Positions 1-6,119 are shown, counted from the first letter of the stretch. The stretch: DNA of 6,980 bases from an uncultured Eubacteriaceae bacterium (GCA_947625175.1 CANQNI010000080.1:1-6980); one strand, 5' to 3'. Notes: generated by a model from the letters alone, not told the origin. Translations and numbers: made by a program.

Positions 1-1
1 T

Positions 2-343
2 CAGGCTTTAGAACCAGGGTGGATTACCTCAAATCAAATCGAATCAGCTCGTGTAGCTATGACTCGTTATACACGTCGTGGTGGGAATGTTTGGATTAGA
101 ATTTTCCCCGATAAACCTGTAACAGCTAAACCTGCTGAAACACGTATGGGATCAGGTAAAGGTGCTCCTGAATATTGGGTTGCTGTAGTTAAACCAGATA
201 GAATAATGTTTGAAATGGCTGGAGTTCCGGAAGAAATTGCTTATGAAGCTCTTCGTCTAGCTCAACATAAATTACCCATAAAGACTAAGATAGTTAAAAA
301 AGAAGAAACTACTAAAGAAGACAATCAAAACGAAGAAAAATAG
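2..343 (+). CDS. rplP: 50S ribosomal protein L16 (5' end cut off by window)
   Basis: L16 is a 23S rRNA-binding protein of the large subunit; it sits near the A site and the peptidyl-transferase region and is needed late in 50S assembly. The frame is open from base 2 and encodes 113 residues before TAG. It begins at the QALEPGWIT stretch, followed by [10 protein letters not shown], the IRIFPDKP motif, [16 protein letters not shown] and [14 protein letters not shown], all hallmarks of bacterial L16. Compared with the usual length of about 136-145 residues, roughly 35 N-terminal residues lie upstream of the window. The in-frame ATG at 59 is an internal methionine, not the start. The C-terminal tail after KIVKK is rich in Lys, Glu and Asn, as is common in Bacillota. 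It should be preceded by rpsC, and the next gene, rpmC, follows after 9 bases. Confidence 0.97.
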   Translation, partial: QALEPGWITSNQIESARVAMTRYTRRGGNVWIRIFPDKPVTAKPAETRMGSGKGAPEYWVAVVKPDRIMFEMAGVPEEIAYEALRLAQHKLPIKTKIVKKEETTKEDNQNEEK

Positions 344-347
344 GTGG
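342..347 (+). promoter_or_regulatory. Ribosome binding site that fixes the rpmC start
   Basis: AGGTGG lies 5 bases before the ATG at 353 and overlaps the TAG stop of rplP (341-343). A GTG at 344 in the same frame lies inside this site and has no good ribosome binding site of its own, so the ATG at 353 is preferred. The overlap with the upstream stop suggests that ribosomes finishing rplP may reinitiate on rpmC. Confidence 0.75.
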
Positions 348-352
348 CACGA

Positions 353-562
353 ATGAAAGCAAATGAATTAAGAGATTTAAGTTCTCCTGAACTGGAAGCA
401 AGATTAAGAGAATTAAAAGAAGAATTATTTAACTTACGTTTCCAGAAAGCTACAGGACAACTTGAAAACCCTATGCGTATCCGTGCAGTTAAAAAAGATT
501 ATGCGCGTATTAAAACAATACTTTGTGAACGAGATCTTGAAGCTAAAGCTCAAGCAAGATAG
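353..562 (+). CDS. rpmC: 50S ribosomal protein L29
   Basis: L29 is a small two-helix protein at the exit of the peptide tunnel, where together with L23 it forms part of the docking site for trigger factor, SRP and the translocon. The 69-residue product starts [10 protein letters not shown], has the [10 protein letters not shown] helix (about residues 21-30) and then [15 protein letters not shown] (33-47), the L29 signature region. I chose ATG 353 over the in-frame GTG at 344 because L29 proteins normally begin MKA.E(L/I)R and because AGGTGG is correctly spaced from 353. The GTG would add only MAR. The length fits the family (about 65-70 residues). It lies between rplP and rpsQ, the standard S10-cluster order, with 14 bases to rpsQ. 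Confidence 0.95.
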   Translation: MKANELRDLSSPELEARLRELKEELFNLRFQKATGQLENPMRIRAVKKDYARIKTILCERDLEAKAQAR

Positions 563-576
563 ATAGAGAGAATCGA

Positions 577-834
577 ATGTCCAATCAAAAAACAAAAAAA
601 ACACGTGTTGGTAAAGTCGTGAGTGACAAAATGGATAAAACTGTGGTAGTTGCAGTTGATCGTCAAGTAGCTCATCCAATCTATAAGAAACGATTTAAGA
701 AGACTTCAAGATTTAAAGCTCACGATGAAAATAATGAATGTCGAATAGGAGATACGGTTCGAATCGTTGAAACACGTCCACTTAGTAAAGAAAAGAACTG
801 GCGTGTAGAAGAAATAATCGAAAGAGCTCTCTAG
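577..834 (+). CDS. rpsQ: 30S ribosomal protein S17
   Basis: S17 is a primary 16S rRNA-binding protein with an OB fold that helps organise the 5' domain of the small subunit. The 85-residue product shows the N-terminal [18 protein letters not shown] strand region (about 12-29), the basic [15 protein letters not shown] loop (37-51) and the signature [16 protein letters not shown] (58-73). Length is typical. Upstream there is only a weak purine-rich site (AGAGAG, 565-570), so part of its translation may depend on ribosomes arriving from rpmC. In Escherichia coli rpsQ is the last gene of the S10 operon. Here it is followed after 19 bases by rplN with no terminator or promoter visible, so the S10 and spc groups look fused into one transcription unit. 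Confidence 0.97.
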   Translation: MSNQKTKKTRVGKVVSDKMDKTVVVAVDRQVAHPIYKKRFKKTSRFKAHDENNECRIGDTVRIVETRPLSKEKNWRVEEIIERAL

Positions 835-842
835 ACACTATT

Positions 843-848
843 GGAGGT
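843..848 (+). promoter_or_regulatory. Strong ribosome binding site of rplN
   Basis: GGAGGT is 5 bases before the ATG at 854. The rpsQ-rplN gap (835-853) contains little else: no -10/-35 pair and no hairpin with a T-run. At the point where the E. coli S10 and spc operons separate, this sequence therefore offers a fresh ribosome entry site but no visible transcription signal. Confidence 0.8.
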
Positions 849-853
849 CTATT

Positions 854-1222
854 ATGATTCAACAGGAAAGTAGATTAAAAGTAGCAGATAATACAGGAGC
901 CAAAGAACTGCTCTGCATTCGAGTCCTAGGTGGATCTGGACGAAAATATGGCAATATTGGAGACGTCATAGTTTGTACCGTTAAAAGCGCTACTCCAGGT
1001 GGGGAAGTGAAAAAAGGTGATGTAGTTCGTGCAGTTATTGTTAGAACTAAAAACGGTTTAAGACGTAATGATGGTTCCTATATTAATTTTGATCAGAATG
1101 CAGCAGTTCTAATCAGAGATGATAATACTCCTCAAGGAACCCGTATCTTTGGACCAGTAGCCAGAGAATTAAGAGATAAAAACTTTATGAAAATTATCTC
1201 TCTAGCACCAGAAGTTTTATAG
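854..1222 (+). CDS. rplN: 50S ribosomal protein L14
   Basis: L14 binds 23S rRNA and forms intersubunit bridges with 16S rRNA, next to L19; it is also the target of the silencing factor RsfS. The 122-residue product has exactly the usual bacterial length. It starts [18 protein letters not shown], followed by [17 protein letters not shown] (21-37), the [15 protein letters not shown] segment (52-66) and the family signature spanning about 60-87 with RNDGSYINF and AAVLI. It ends in [13 protein letters not shown] and [10 protein letters not shown]. It is preceded by a strong GGAGGT. The stop TAG (1220-1222) overlaps the ribosome binding site of rplX. This is the conventional first gene of the spc group. 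Confidence 0.98.
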   Translation: MIQQESRLKVADNTGAKELLCIRVLGGSGRKYGNIGDVIVCTVKSATPGGEVKKGDVVRAVIVRTKNGLRRNDGSYINFDQNAAVLIRDDNTPQGTRIFGPVARELRDKNFMKIISLAPEVL

Positions 1223-1226
1223 AGGT
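1221..1226 (+). promoter_or_regulatory. Ribosome binding site of rplX overlapping the rplN stop
   Basis: AGAGGT is 5 bases before the rplX ATG at 1232 and shares two bases with the rplN TAG (1220-1222). This arrangement favours coupled translation of L14 and L24. Confidence 0.65.
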
Positions 1227-1231
1227 CTTAA

Positions 1232-1573
1232 ATGAAAAAGAATAAAAAACAAAACAAAGTTCATGTTAAGAAAAATGACCGTGTTCAAGTAATGACTGGT
1301 GCCTATAAAGGTGTTGTAAGTGATGTTTATAAAGTTTTTCCAAAAGAGAATAAAATCTTGGTAAAAGACGTTAACGTTGTTACTAAACATCAGAAACCTA
1401 CTCAGGCTAATCAGCAGGGTGGAATTATAACTAAGGAAGCTAAAATTGATGCTTCTAATGTTTTACTCTATTGTGATAAATGTGGACACGGAGTTCGTTA
1501 TAAGAAACAAATTAACGACGATGGTACTAAAACTCGTATCTGTCGTAAATGTGGTTCATCACTCGATTATTAA
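1232..1573 (+). CDS. rplX: 50S ribosomal protein L24, zinc-ribbon form
   Basis: L24 is an early assembly initiator that binds the 5' end of 23S rRNA and ends up near the tunnel exit. The 113-residue product has a short basic N-terminal extension (MKKNKKQNK) before [11 protein letters not shown], where many L24 proteins start. A KOW domain follows (about 13-45), then [19 protein letters not shown] (48-66), which is diagnostic for L24. The C-terminal part carries two CxxC pairs, Cys81/Cys84 (CDKC) and Cys104/Cys107 (CRKC), which make a likely zinc ribbon. Cysteine-bearing L24 occurs in other bacteria such as Thermus, while E. coli and Bacillus subtilis L24 lack the cysteines. The third glycine usual in the KOW turn is Ser30. 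Only the ATG at 1232 has a ribosome binding site, so the extension is probably real. Confidence 0.96.
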   Translation: MKKNKKQNKVHVKKNDRVQVMTGAYKGVVSDVYKVFPKENKILVKDVNVVTKHQKPTQANQQGGIITKEAKIDASNVLLYCDKCGHGVRYKKQINDDGTKTRICRKCGSSLDY

Positions 1574-1584
1574 GAAAGATAATT

Positions 1585-2133
1585 ATGGACAATAGACTAT
1601 ACGATAAATATGTAACTGAAGTTGTTCCGGCTATGAAGGAAAAGTTTGGTTATACAAATAATATGGAAGTTCCAAAACTCGATAAAGTTGTCATTAATAT
1701 GGGACTTGGTGATGCAAAAGATAACTCAAAACTGCTAGATGCAGCAGTTAATGACTTAGCAATTATAACCGGACAAGCTCCAATCATAACTCAGGCTAAA
1801 AAATCAGTAGCTAATTTTAAAGTTCGTGCAGGTCAAAATGTTGGCGCTAAAGTTACCTTGAGAAAGCAAAAAATGTACGAATTTATAGATAAGTTATTTA
1901 ATGTAGCACTACCTCGAGTAAGAGACTTTCAGGGTCTTTCCAATAACTCGTTTGATGGTAGAGGAAATTATGCTTTCGGTATTAAGGAACAATTAATATT
2001 CCCGGAAATAGATTACGATAAAGTTGAAAAAATTCGTGGTATGGATGTTATGTTTGTCACTACTGCTAAAACAGATGAAGAAGCTCACGAATTATTAAAC
2101 TTAATGGGATTACCATACGAAAAGGAAGACTAA
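1585..2133 (+). CDS. rplE: 50S ribosomal protein L5
   Basis: L5 carries 5S rRNA into the central protuberance together with L18 and contacts P-site tRNA. The 182-residue product starts [17 protein letters not shown] and has [11 protein letters not shown] (34-44), the L5 signature region [17 protein letters not shown] (58-74), GAKVTLR (87-93), [11 protein letters not shown] (108-118) and [20 protein letters not shown]. The frame is also open upstream from an ATG at 1549, but that ATG lies inside rplX, would add 12 residues absent from the family, and is not preceded by a plausible ribosome binding site. The ATG at 1585 gives the expected length (about 180). The only purine stretch before it is a weak GAAAG at 1574-1578, so coupling with rplX translation (11-base gap) is likely. 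In E. coli S8 represses translation at the start of this gene; I cannot recognise that site here. Confidence 0.97.
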   Translation: MDNRLYDKYVTEVVPAMKEKFGYTNNMEVPKLDKVVINMGLGDAKDNSKLLDAAVNDLAIITGQAPIITQAKKSVANFKVRAGQNVGAKVTLRKQKMYEFIDKLFNVALPRVRDFQGLSNNSFDGRGNYAFGIKEQLIFPEIDYDKVEKIRGMDVMFVTTAKTDEEAHELLNLMGLPYEKED

Positions 2134-2134
2134 T

Positions 2135-2320
2135 ATGGCTAAGAAAGCAATGAAAGAAAAACAAAAACGCAAACAAAAATATTCAACACGTGAATACAAT
2201 CGTTGTAGAATATGTGGCCGTCCTCATGGATATTTAAGAAAATTTGGGGTCTGCCGAATTTGTTTTCGTGAATTAGCTTATAAGGGTGAAATCCCTGGTG
2301 TACGTAAAGCTAGTTGGTAA
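2135..2320 (+). CDS. rpsN: 30S ribosomal protein S14, zinc-binding type Z (C+)
   Basis: S14 is a late-assembling small-subunit protein in the 30S head. The 61-residue product is the short zinc-binding form (rpsN1/rpsZ class), with Cys24/Cys27 (CRIC) and Cys40/Cys43 (CRIC) enclosing [12 protein letters not shown], and ends [17 protein letters not shown], typical of the family. Cysteine-free S14 proteins are longer (about 89-101 residues), so this is a complete gene and not a truncation. It begins one base after the rplE stop; its AAGGA site (2122-2126) lies inside the 3' end of rplE, 8 bases from the ATG. Some Bacillota carry a second, zinc-free S14 elsewhere under Zur control; the window cannot show whether this genome does. 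Confidence 0.97.
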   Translation: MAKKAMKEKQKRKQKYSTREYNRCRICGRPHGYLRKFGVCRICFRELAYKGEIPGVRKASW

Positions 2321-2328
2321 ACTTCTGC

Positions 2329-2335
2329 AGGAGGT
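2329..2335 (+). promoter_or_regulatory. Full-consensus ribosome binding site of rpsH
   Basis: AGGAGGT is 5 bases before the ATG at 2341. It is the longest match to the anti-Shine-Dalgarno core that I found in the window. It lies in a 20-base gap after rpsN, so S8 probably has independent ribosome loading. Confidence 0.85.
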
Positions 2336-2340
2336 AAATT

Positions 2341-2739
2341 ATGTCATTGTCAGATCCTATTGCCGATATGCTAACAAGGATAAGAAATGCAATAGCTGCA
2401 AATCATAAAACTGTAAATATCCCTTATTCAAAGATAAAAGAAAAACTGGCTCAGATCCTATATGACGAAGGATATGTAAGCAAAGTTGAAATTATAGAAA
2501 AAGAGCCCTGTAATGATATTCGAATTACATTAAAATATACCCCTGATAAAGAAGGTGTAATCGCTGGGATTAAAAGAATTAGTAAACCAGGCCTAAGAAT
2601 TTATGCTAAGAAGCAAGAAATTCCAAAAGTTTTGAATGGTTTAGGAATAGCTATCATTTCAACTTCAAAGGGAATTTTAACCGATAAAGAAGCTCGTAAA
2701 GAAGGTGTCGGTGGTGAAGTTCTCTGCTATGTATGGTAA
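2341..2739 (+). CDS. rpsH: 30S ribosomal protein S8
   Basis: S8 is a primary binder of the 16S rRNA central domain (helix 21). In E. coli it is also the translational repressor of the spc operon. The 132-residue product has the standard length, starting [17 protein letters not shown] and continuing [15 protein letters not shown] (23-37), the [11 protein letters not shown] strand (80-90), [12 protein letters not shown] (101-112) and the closing motif [16 protein letters not shown]. The STSKG loop (107-111) and the GGE..CYVW end form the rRNA-binding face in characterised S8 proteins. The ribosome binding site is full consensus. The gene is followed by rplF after 12 bases. Feedback by S8 is known in gamma-proteobacteria; its use here is unproven and no S8 target is recognised in the window. 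Confidence 0.98.
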   Translation: MSLSDPIADMLTRIRNAIAANHKTVNIPYSKIKEKLAQILYDEGYVSKVEIIEKEPCNDIRITLKYTPDKEGVIAGIKRISKPGLRIYAKKQEIPKVLNGLGIAIISTSKGILTDKEARKEGVGGEVLCYVW

Positions 2740-2741
2740 CT

Positions 2742-2747
2742 GGAGGT
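2742..2747 (+). promoter_or_regulatory. Ribosome binding site of rplF
   Basis: GGAGGT is 4 bases before the ATG at 2752, in the 12-base gap after rpsH. The short spacing and strong match support 2752 as the L6 start. Confidence 0.75.
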
Positions 2748-2751
2748 TTAA

Positions 2752-3285
2752 ATGTCAAGAATAGGAAAAGCTCCGGTTAATATACCTGAAAAGGTTGATG
2801 TTATTTTAGATGGTTCAACAATCACCGTTAAAGGACCTAAAGGAACATTAACTAGAGAGCTACACCCAAATATTAATGTTGAAATTAAAGATAACCAGAT
2901 AATCTGTACTCGTCCAAATGATTCCAAACAGAATAAATCCTTACATGGTTTAACTAGAGCTTTGATTAATAACATGGTAAATGGTGTTGTTGATGGTTAT
3001 TCAAAAACACTAGAAATTAATGGTGTTGGTTACAGAGCTCAAAAGCAAGGTAATAAACTAATTTTAAATATTGGTTATTCTCATCCAGTTGAAATTATAG
3101 ACCCGGATGGAATTGAAACAAAAGTAGATGGACCGACAAAAGTTATCGTAGAAGGTATTAATAAAGAAGCGGTTGGACAACATGCAGCAATTATTAGAGC
3201 TAAACGTCCACCAGAACCTTACAAAGGACATGGTATTAAATACGCTGAAGAACATATCCGTCGTAAAGAAGGTAAAACAGGTTAA
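2752..3285 (+). CDS. rplF: 50S ribosomal protein L6
   Basis: L6 binds 23S rRNA near the sarcin-ricin loop at the factor-binding site and is required for late 50S assembly. The 177-residue product shows the expected two repeated alpha/beta domains. The N-terminal domain (about 1-82) begins [15 protein letters not shown] and has [12 protein letters not shown]; the C-terminal domain (about 83-177) has [10 protein letters not shown] (88-97), LNIGYSHPV (105-113) and the signature at 154-164. That signature reads [11 protein letters not shown], with His160 where Lys is usual (PEPYKGKGI). The protein ends [10 protein letters not shown], a normal terminus. It is followed by a 38-base gap, the widest in the window, before rplR. 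Confidence 0.98.
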   Translation: MSRIGKAPVNIPEKVDVILDGSTITVKGPKGTLTRELHPNINVEIKDNQIICTRPNDSKQNKSLHGLTRALINNMVNGVVDGYSKTLEINGVGYRAQKQGNKLILNIGYSHPVEIIDPDGIETKVDGPTKVIVEGINKEAVGQHAAIIRAKRPPEPYKGHGIKYAEEHIRRKEGKTG

Positions 3286-3323
3286 TTAATAACTATGCCT
3301 ATCAGGTAAGAAAGGAAACCGTT
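3286..3323 (+). other. 38-base rplF-rplR spacer, longest gap in the window
   Basis: This is the only junction longer than 20 bases. It holds an AT-rich stretch after the rplF stop, an ATG at 3295 followed by three codons and TAA (3295-3309, encoding MPIR), and the AAAGGAA ribosome binding site of rplR (3311-3317). I see no hairpin with more than three obvious pairs, no terminator T-run and no convincing -35/-10 pair. Whether the four-codon frame is translated is unknown. Confidence 0.5.
3311..3317 (+). promoter_or_regulatory. Ribosome binding site supporting the TTG start of rplR
   Basis: AAAGGAA is followed, after GTT, by TTG at 3324; the GGA core ends 7 bases before the TTG. No ATG or GTG stands in frame between the rplF stop and 3324, so this site and the family N-terminus together fix the TTG start. 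Confidence 0.75.
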
Positions 3324-3692
3324 TTGATAAAAAGAATTAATAAAAACGAAAACCGTTTAAAAAGACATAGAAGAGTTCGTAAGAAAATTTCTGGAACTCC
3401 AGAAAGACCTCGTCTTAATGTTTTTAAAAGTAATAAAAATATCTACGCTCAAATAATAGATGATAGTACTGGTAATACGCTTGTAAGTTCATCAACACTA
3501 CAGAAACCTTTAAAAGAAGAACTAGAGTCTACTTCTACTAAAGATGCAGCAAAAGCTGTTGGTTTAGATATTGGTAAGAAAGCTCTTGATAAAGGTATTA
3601 ATCAGGTAGTCTTTGACCGTGGTGGTTATTTATATACCGGACAAGTGAAAGAACTGGCTGATGGAGCAAGAGAAGCGGGTCTGAAGTTTTAA
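3324..3692 (+). CDS. rplR: 50S ribosomal protein L18 (TTG start)
   Basis: L18 binds 5S rRNA and, with L5, places it in the central protuberance. The 122-residue product starts at [24 protein letters not shown] matches the basic, flexible N-terminus of Bacillota L18. It continues [24 protein letters not shown] (24-47), then a variable Glu/Ser/Thr-rich segment (62-73), and ends [28 protein letters not shown] (95-122), the conserved closing block. The reading frame contains no ATG codon at all, so no methionine start is possible within the gene. Length is normal (about 120). It is followed by rpsE after 16 bases, also with a TTG start. Confidence 0.97.
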   Translation: MIKRINKNENRLKRHRRVRKKISGTPERPRLNVFKSNKNIYAQIIDDSTGNTLVSSSTLQKPLKEELESTSTKDAAKAVGLDIGKKALDKGINQVVFDRGGYLYTGQVKELADGAREAGLKF

Positions 3693-3697
3693 CAAAT

Positions 3698-3704
3698 AGG
3701 AGAG
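3698..3704 (+). promoter_or_regulatory. Ribosome binding site supporting the TTG start of rpsE
   Basis: AGGAGAG lies 4 bases before the TTG at 3709. An in-frame TAG at 3697-3699 closes the frame upstream and the first in-frame ATG is 34 codons into the conserved S5 fold, so TTG 3709 is the only credible start. Confidence 0.8.
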
Positions 3705-3708
3705 AGTT

Positions 3709-4221
3709 TTGGATAGAAGAAACAATCGATCAGAAGAAAATAGCGAATTTCAGGAAAGAACAGTCAGTATCAACCGAGTTACCAAGGTAGTCAAAGGTGG
3801 TCGTCATATGCGTTTTAGCTGTCTTGTTATTGTAGGTAACGGTAAAGGTAAAGTTGGTATTGGTAACGGAAAAGCTATGGAAATTCCTGATGCTATTCGA
3901 AAAGGTGCTGAAAAAGCCAAGAAAAATTTAATCGATGTCCCTTTAGTTGACTCTACAATTCCTCATGAAATAATTGGTGTTGATGGAGCTGGAGAAGTTC
4001 TATTAAAACCTGCTAAAGAAGGAACTGGAGTTATTGCAGGTGGTCCGGTTAGAACTATTTGCGAATTAGCCGGAATTCATGATATCAGAACAAAATCACT
4101 AGGTTCTAATAATCCTAGAAATGTAGTTAATGCTACTATTGCTGGTTTAAAAGGACTTACGACTTTAGAAGAAGTTGCCAAAAAGCGTGGTAAAACTAAA
4201 GAAGAAATTTTAGGAGTTTGA
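3709..4221 (+). CDS. rpsE: 30S ribosomal protein S5 (TTG start)
   Basis: S5 lines the mRNA entry channel and contacts 16S helix 34, where spectinomycin binds; it affects decoding accuracy. The 170-residue product has a polar N-terminal arm (1-18), then the double-stranded-RNA-binding-like domain from [18 protein letters not shown] (19-36) through [28 protein letters not shown] (52-79). The C-terminal domain carries [23 protein letters not shown] (93-115), [19 protein letters not shown] (129-147) and [12 protein letters not shown]. The loop VKGGR (28-32), where spectinomycin-resistance changes are known in other bacteria, looks wild type, so no S5-based resistance is suggested. The usual (R/I)F pair after GGR is HM here (33-34). 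The TGA stop is followed by rpmD after a single base. Confidence 0.98.
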   Translation: MDRRNNRSEENSEFQERTVSINRVTKVVKGGRHMRFSCLVIVGNGKGKVGIGNGKAMEIPDAIRKGAEKAKKNLIDVPLVDSTIPHEIIGVDGAGEVLLKPAKEGTGVIAGGPVRTICELAGIHDIRTKSLGSNNPRNVVNATIAGLKGLTTLEEVAKKRGKTKEEILGV

Positions 4222-4222
4222 G

Positions 4223-4405
4223 ATGGCAAACAAACTAGAAATTACTCTTAAGAAGAGTCTCATTGGTCGTAATCCAAACCAAAGAAAAAATATTGAAGCT
4301 TTAGGTTTACATAAAATAGGTCAGACAGTTGTTCACGATGATACCCCAACCATCCGTGGAATGATTAAGAAAACCCATTTTATGCTTGATGTGAAGGAAA
4401 TATAG
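4223..4405 (+). CDS. rpmD: 50S ribosomal protein L30
   Basis: L30 is a small 23S rRNA-binding protein of the large subunit, present in many but not all bacteria. The 60-residue product has the typical length and pattern: KLEITLKKSLIGRNPNQRK (4-22), LGLHKIGQTVVHDDTP (27-42), then IRGMIKKTHFMLDVKE, matching the compact beta-alpha-beta fold of bacterial L30. It begins one base after the rpsE TGA; its AGGAG (4212-4216) lies within the last codons of rpsE, 6 bases from the ATG, so its translation is probably coupled to S5. Its TAG stop overlaps the ribosome binding site of rplO. Confidence 0.96.
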   Translation: MANKLEITLKKSLIGRNPNQRKNIEALGLHKIGQTVVHDDTPTIRGMIKKTHFMLDVKEI

Positions 4406-4408
4406 GAG
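4404..4408 (+). promoter_or_regulatory. Ribosome binding site of rplO overlapping the rpmD stop
   Basis: AGGAG is 6 bases before the ATG at 4415 and shares two bases with the rpmD TAG (4403-4405). This favours coupling of L30 and L15 translation. Confidence 0.7.
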
Positions 4409-4414
4409 ATCCTA

Positions 4415-4858
4415 ATGAGATTAAATACTTTAAAACCGGCTCAAGGCTCTAGAAAGAAAAGAAAAAGAGTTGGGCGTGGACCGGGATCAGGATTAGGTAA
4501 AACTGCCGGTCGTGGACAGGATGGTCAGAAATCTCGTTCAGGTGGAAGTATCAGACCTGGATTTGAAGGCGGACAGATGCCTATCCAGAGAAGGATTCCT
4601 AAAAGAGGTTTTAGTAATTATCCTTTTAAAAAACACTATGCCATCATTAATGTTGAAGATTTAAACATCTTTGAAGATGGTACTGAAATAACCCCTGAAC
4701 TATTAAAGGAAAAAAAGATTATTAAAAAGTTAGAGGATGGGTTAAAAGTTCTTGGTAATGGTAAACTGGAAAAGAACTTAACTGTAAAAGCTCATAAAAT
4801 AAGTAAATCAGCTCAACAACAGATTGAAGCAAATGGGGGGAAGGTAGAGGTTTTATAA
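4415..4858 (+). CDS. rplO: 50S ribosomal protein L15
   Basis: L15 is a 23S rRNA-binding protein with a long, disordered, Gly/Arg/Lys-rich N-terminal arm that threads into the rRNA core. The 147-residue product shows this arm (about 1-55), starting [20 protein letters not shown] and continuing [32 protein letters not shown] and [10 protein letters not shown] (59-68). The globular C-terminal domain follows and ends with the L15 signature [23 protein letters not shown] (125-147). Residues 34-38 read GQDGQ, where GHKGQ is common, so an acidic residue replaces a basic one in the rRNA-binding arm. Length is normal. The TAA stop is one base from the secY ATG. Confidence 0.97.
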   Translation: MRLNTLKPAQGSRKKRKRVGRGPGSGLGKTAGRGQDGQKSRSGGSIRPGFEGGQMPIQRRIPKRGFSNYPFKKHYAIINVEDLNIFEDGTEITPELLKEKKIIKKLEDGLKVLGNGKLEKNLTVKAHKISKSAQQQIEANGGKVEVL

Positions 4859-4859
4859 G

Positions 4860-6119
4860 ATGATTAAAACGCTTAGAGAAGCATGGGATATTCCAGATCT
4901 AAGACGTAAAATCCTCTATATGCTAATGATGTTGTTTATCTACCGTTTAGGAACATTTATACCAGTTCCATTCGTAGATACAACTCAACTGCAAACCTTA
5001 GTTGATGATGGTGGAATATTCGGCTTATTCGATATCCTTTCTGGTGGTAACTTTTCGAACTTTACTATATTTGCAATGGGGATTACTCCATATATTAATG
5101 CTTCGATTATAATGAATCTTTTAACCTTTGCGATTCCTTATCTAGAAAATATTTCCAAAGAGGGAGAGGAAGGAAGAAAGAAGATTGCCAGATATACCGA
5201 ATACCTAACCATTCTTTTAGCATTAATCCAATCTCTTGGAATGACTTTATCTTATGGAGATTTATTACTTGAAAGAAATCCATTCACGATATTTACTGTA
5301 GTACTAGTAACAACCGCTGGGACAACTTTACTAATGTATATTGGTGAATTAATTACGGAAAATGGAATCGGAAATGGTATTTCTCTAATAATCTTTATAA
5401 GCATTGTTTCAAGAATTCCAAGTGCTATTTTAACAATTTATAATTATCTGGTAATTGGAACTGTTGATATTATTAGTGTTATTCTCTTATTAATAGGAAT
5501 GGTTATTGCGGTATATGGAGTAGTAGCTGTAACAGAAGCTCAAAGAAAGGTACAGGTACAGTACGCAAAACGAGTTGTTGGACGTAAACAGTACGGTGGA
5601 CAAAGTACTTATATTCCAATTCGAATTAATATGGCTGGTGTTATTCCAATCATCTTTGCGTCATCAATCACACTTTTCCCGGCAACTATAGCAAACTTTT
5701 TCCCGAATTCCGGTTTCCAGCAATGGATTGCTAGATATTTTGCCTGGGGCTCACCTATAAGTACTACTATTTATATTATTTTGATTATTGCTTTTACCTA
5801 TTTCTATACAGCTGTTACCTTTAATCCTCATGATGTAGCAGAAAATATAAAGAAACAGGGTGGTTATATTCCAGGTATTCGTCCTGGTAGACCAACAGTA
5901 GAATTCCTTCAGAAAATAGTCAATCGTCTAACGCTATTTGGTGCATTTTTCTTAGCCTTAGTAGCAGTTATTCCAATTGTAATTGGCCATTTTATGGGAG
6001 GGGTTAGCTTACAGTTTGGTGGAACATCACTACTTATTGTTGTTGGTGTTGCAATAGATACAGTTAAACAACTTGAATCTGAAATGACCCTGCGACAACA
6101 TGCAGGATTTTTAAAATAA
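4860..6119 (+). CDS. secY: Protein translocase channel subunit SecY
   Basis: SecY forms the protein-conducting pore of the SecYEG translocon in the cytoplasmic membrane, working with SecA and ribosomes. The 419-residue product has ten hydrophobic segments at roughly 17-37, 68-93, 113-133, 144-164, 172-192, 203-225, 257-280, 300-322, 355-378 and 385-402. The plug region precedes TM2 (about 52-68, GIFGLFDILSGGNF). Diagnostic motifs are the TM2 signature FAMGITPYINASIIMNLL (71-88), GIGNGISLIIF (169-179), and the cytosolic loop AKRVVGRKQYGGQSTYIPI leading to NMAGVIPIIFASS (257-269). The C6 loop PGIRPGRPT (338-346) carries Arg341, matching the functionally important Arg357 of E. coli. In the SecA- and ribosome-facing loop, Gln232 replaces a proline common in Gram-positive SecY. 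An AGAGG site (4846-4850) lies inside rplO. Confidence 0.98.
   Translation: MIKTLREAWDIPDLRRKILYMLMMLFIYRLGTFIPVPFVDTTQLQTLVDDGGIFGLFDILSGGNFSNFTIFAMGITPYINASIIMNLLTFAIPYLENISKEGEEGRKKIARYTEYLTILLALIQSLGMTLSYGDLLLERNPFTIFTVVLVTTAGTTLLMYIGELITENGIGNGISLIIFISIVSRIPSAILTIYNYLVIGTVDIISVILLLIGMVIAVYGVVAVTEAQRKVQVQYAKRVVGRKQYGGQSTYIPIRINMAGVIPIIFASSITLFPATIANFFPNSGFQQWIARYFAWGSPISTTIYIILIIAFTYFYTAVTFNPHDVAENIKKQGGYIPGIRPGRPTVEFLQKIVNRLTLFGAFFLALVAVIPIVIGHFMGGVSLQFGGTSLLIVVGVAIDTVKQLESEMTLRQHAGFLK

Noticed and set aside
344..352. GTG start for rpmC at 344
   Set aside because: The GTG lies inside the AGGTGG site that serves ATG 353, and L29 proteins begin at the MKA position.
434..679. Open frame on the - strand, 81 codons
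   Set aside because: It lies wholly across rpmC and rpsQ, has no family resemblance, and its Phe/Cys/Ser-rich product is typical of the antisense of Lys/Glu-rich genes.
1549..1584. Longer rplE starting at ATG 1549
   Set aside because: This ATG is inside the L24 zinc ribbon; the 12 extra residues are absent from L5 proteins and ATG 1585 gives the family length.
1560..1640. S8-binding regulatory hairpin at the start of rplE, as in E. coli
   Set aside because: I could not recognise a helix resembling the 16S S8 site by eye; a structure prediction against S8 targets would decide.
2748..2975. Open frame on the - strand, 75 codons
   Set aside because: Antisense to the start of rplF, with no recognisable domain or supporting signals.
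3064..3255. Open frame on the - strand, 63 codons
   Set aside because: Antisense to the L6 C-terminal domain; its Phe/Asn-rich composition is a by-product of A/T-rich codons on the other strand.
3295..3309. Four-codon frame MPIR as a leader peptide for rplR
   Set aside because: It has no ribosome binding site and no associated hairpin pair; such tiny frames occur by chance.
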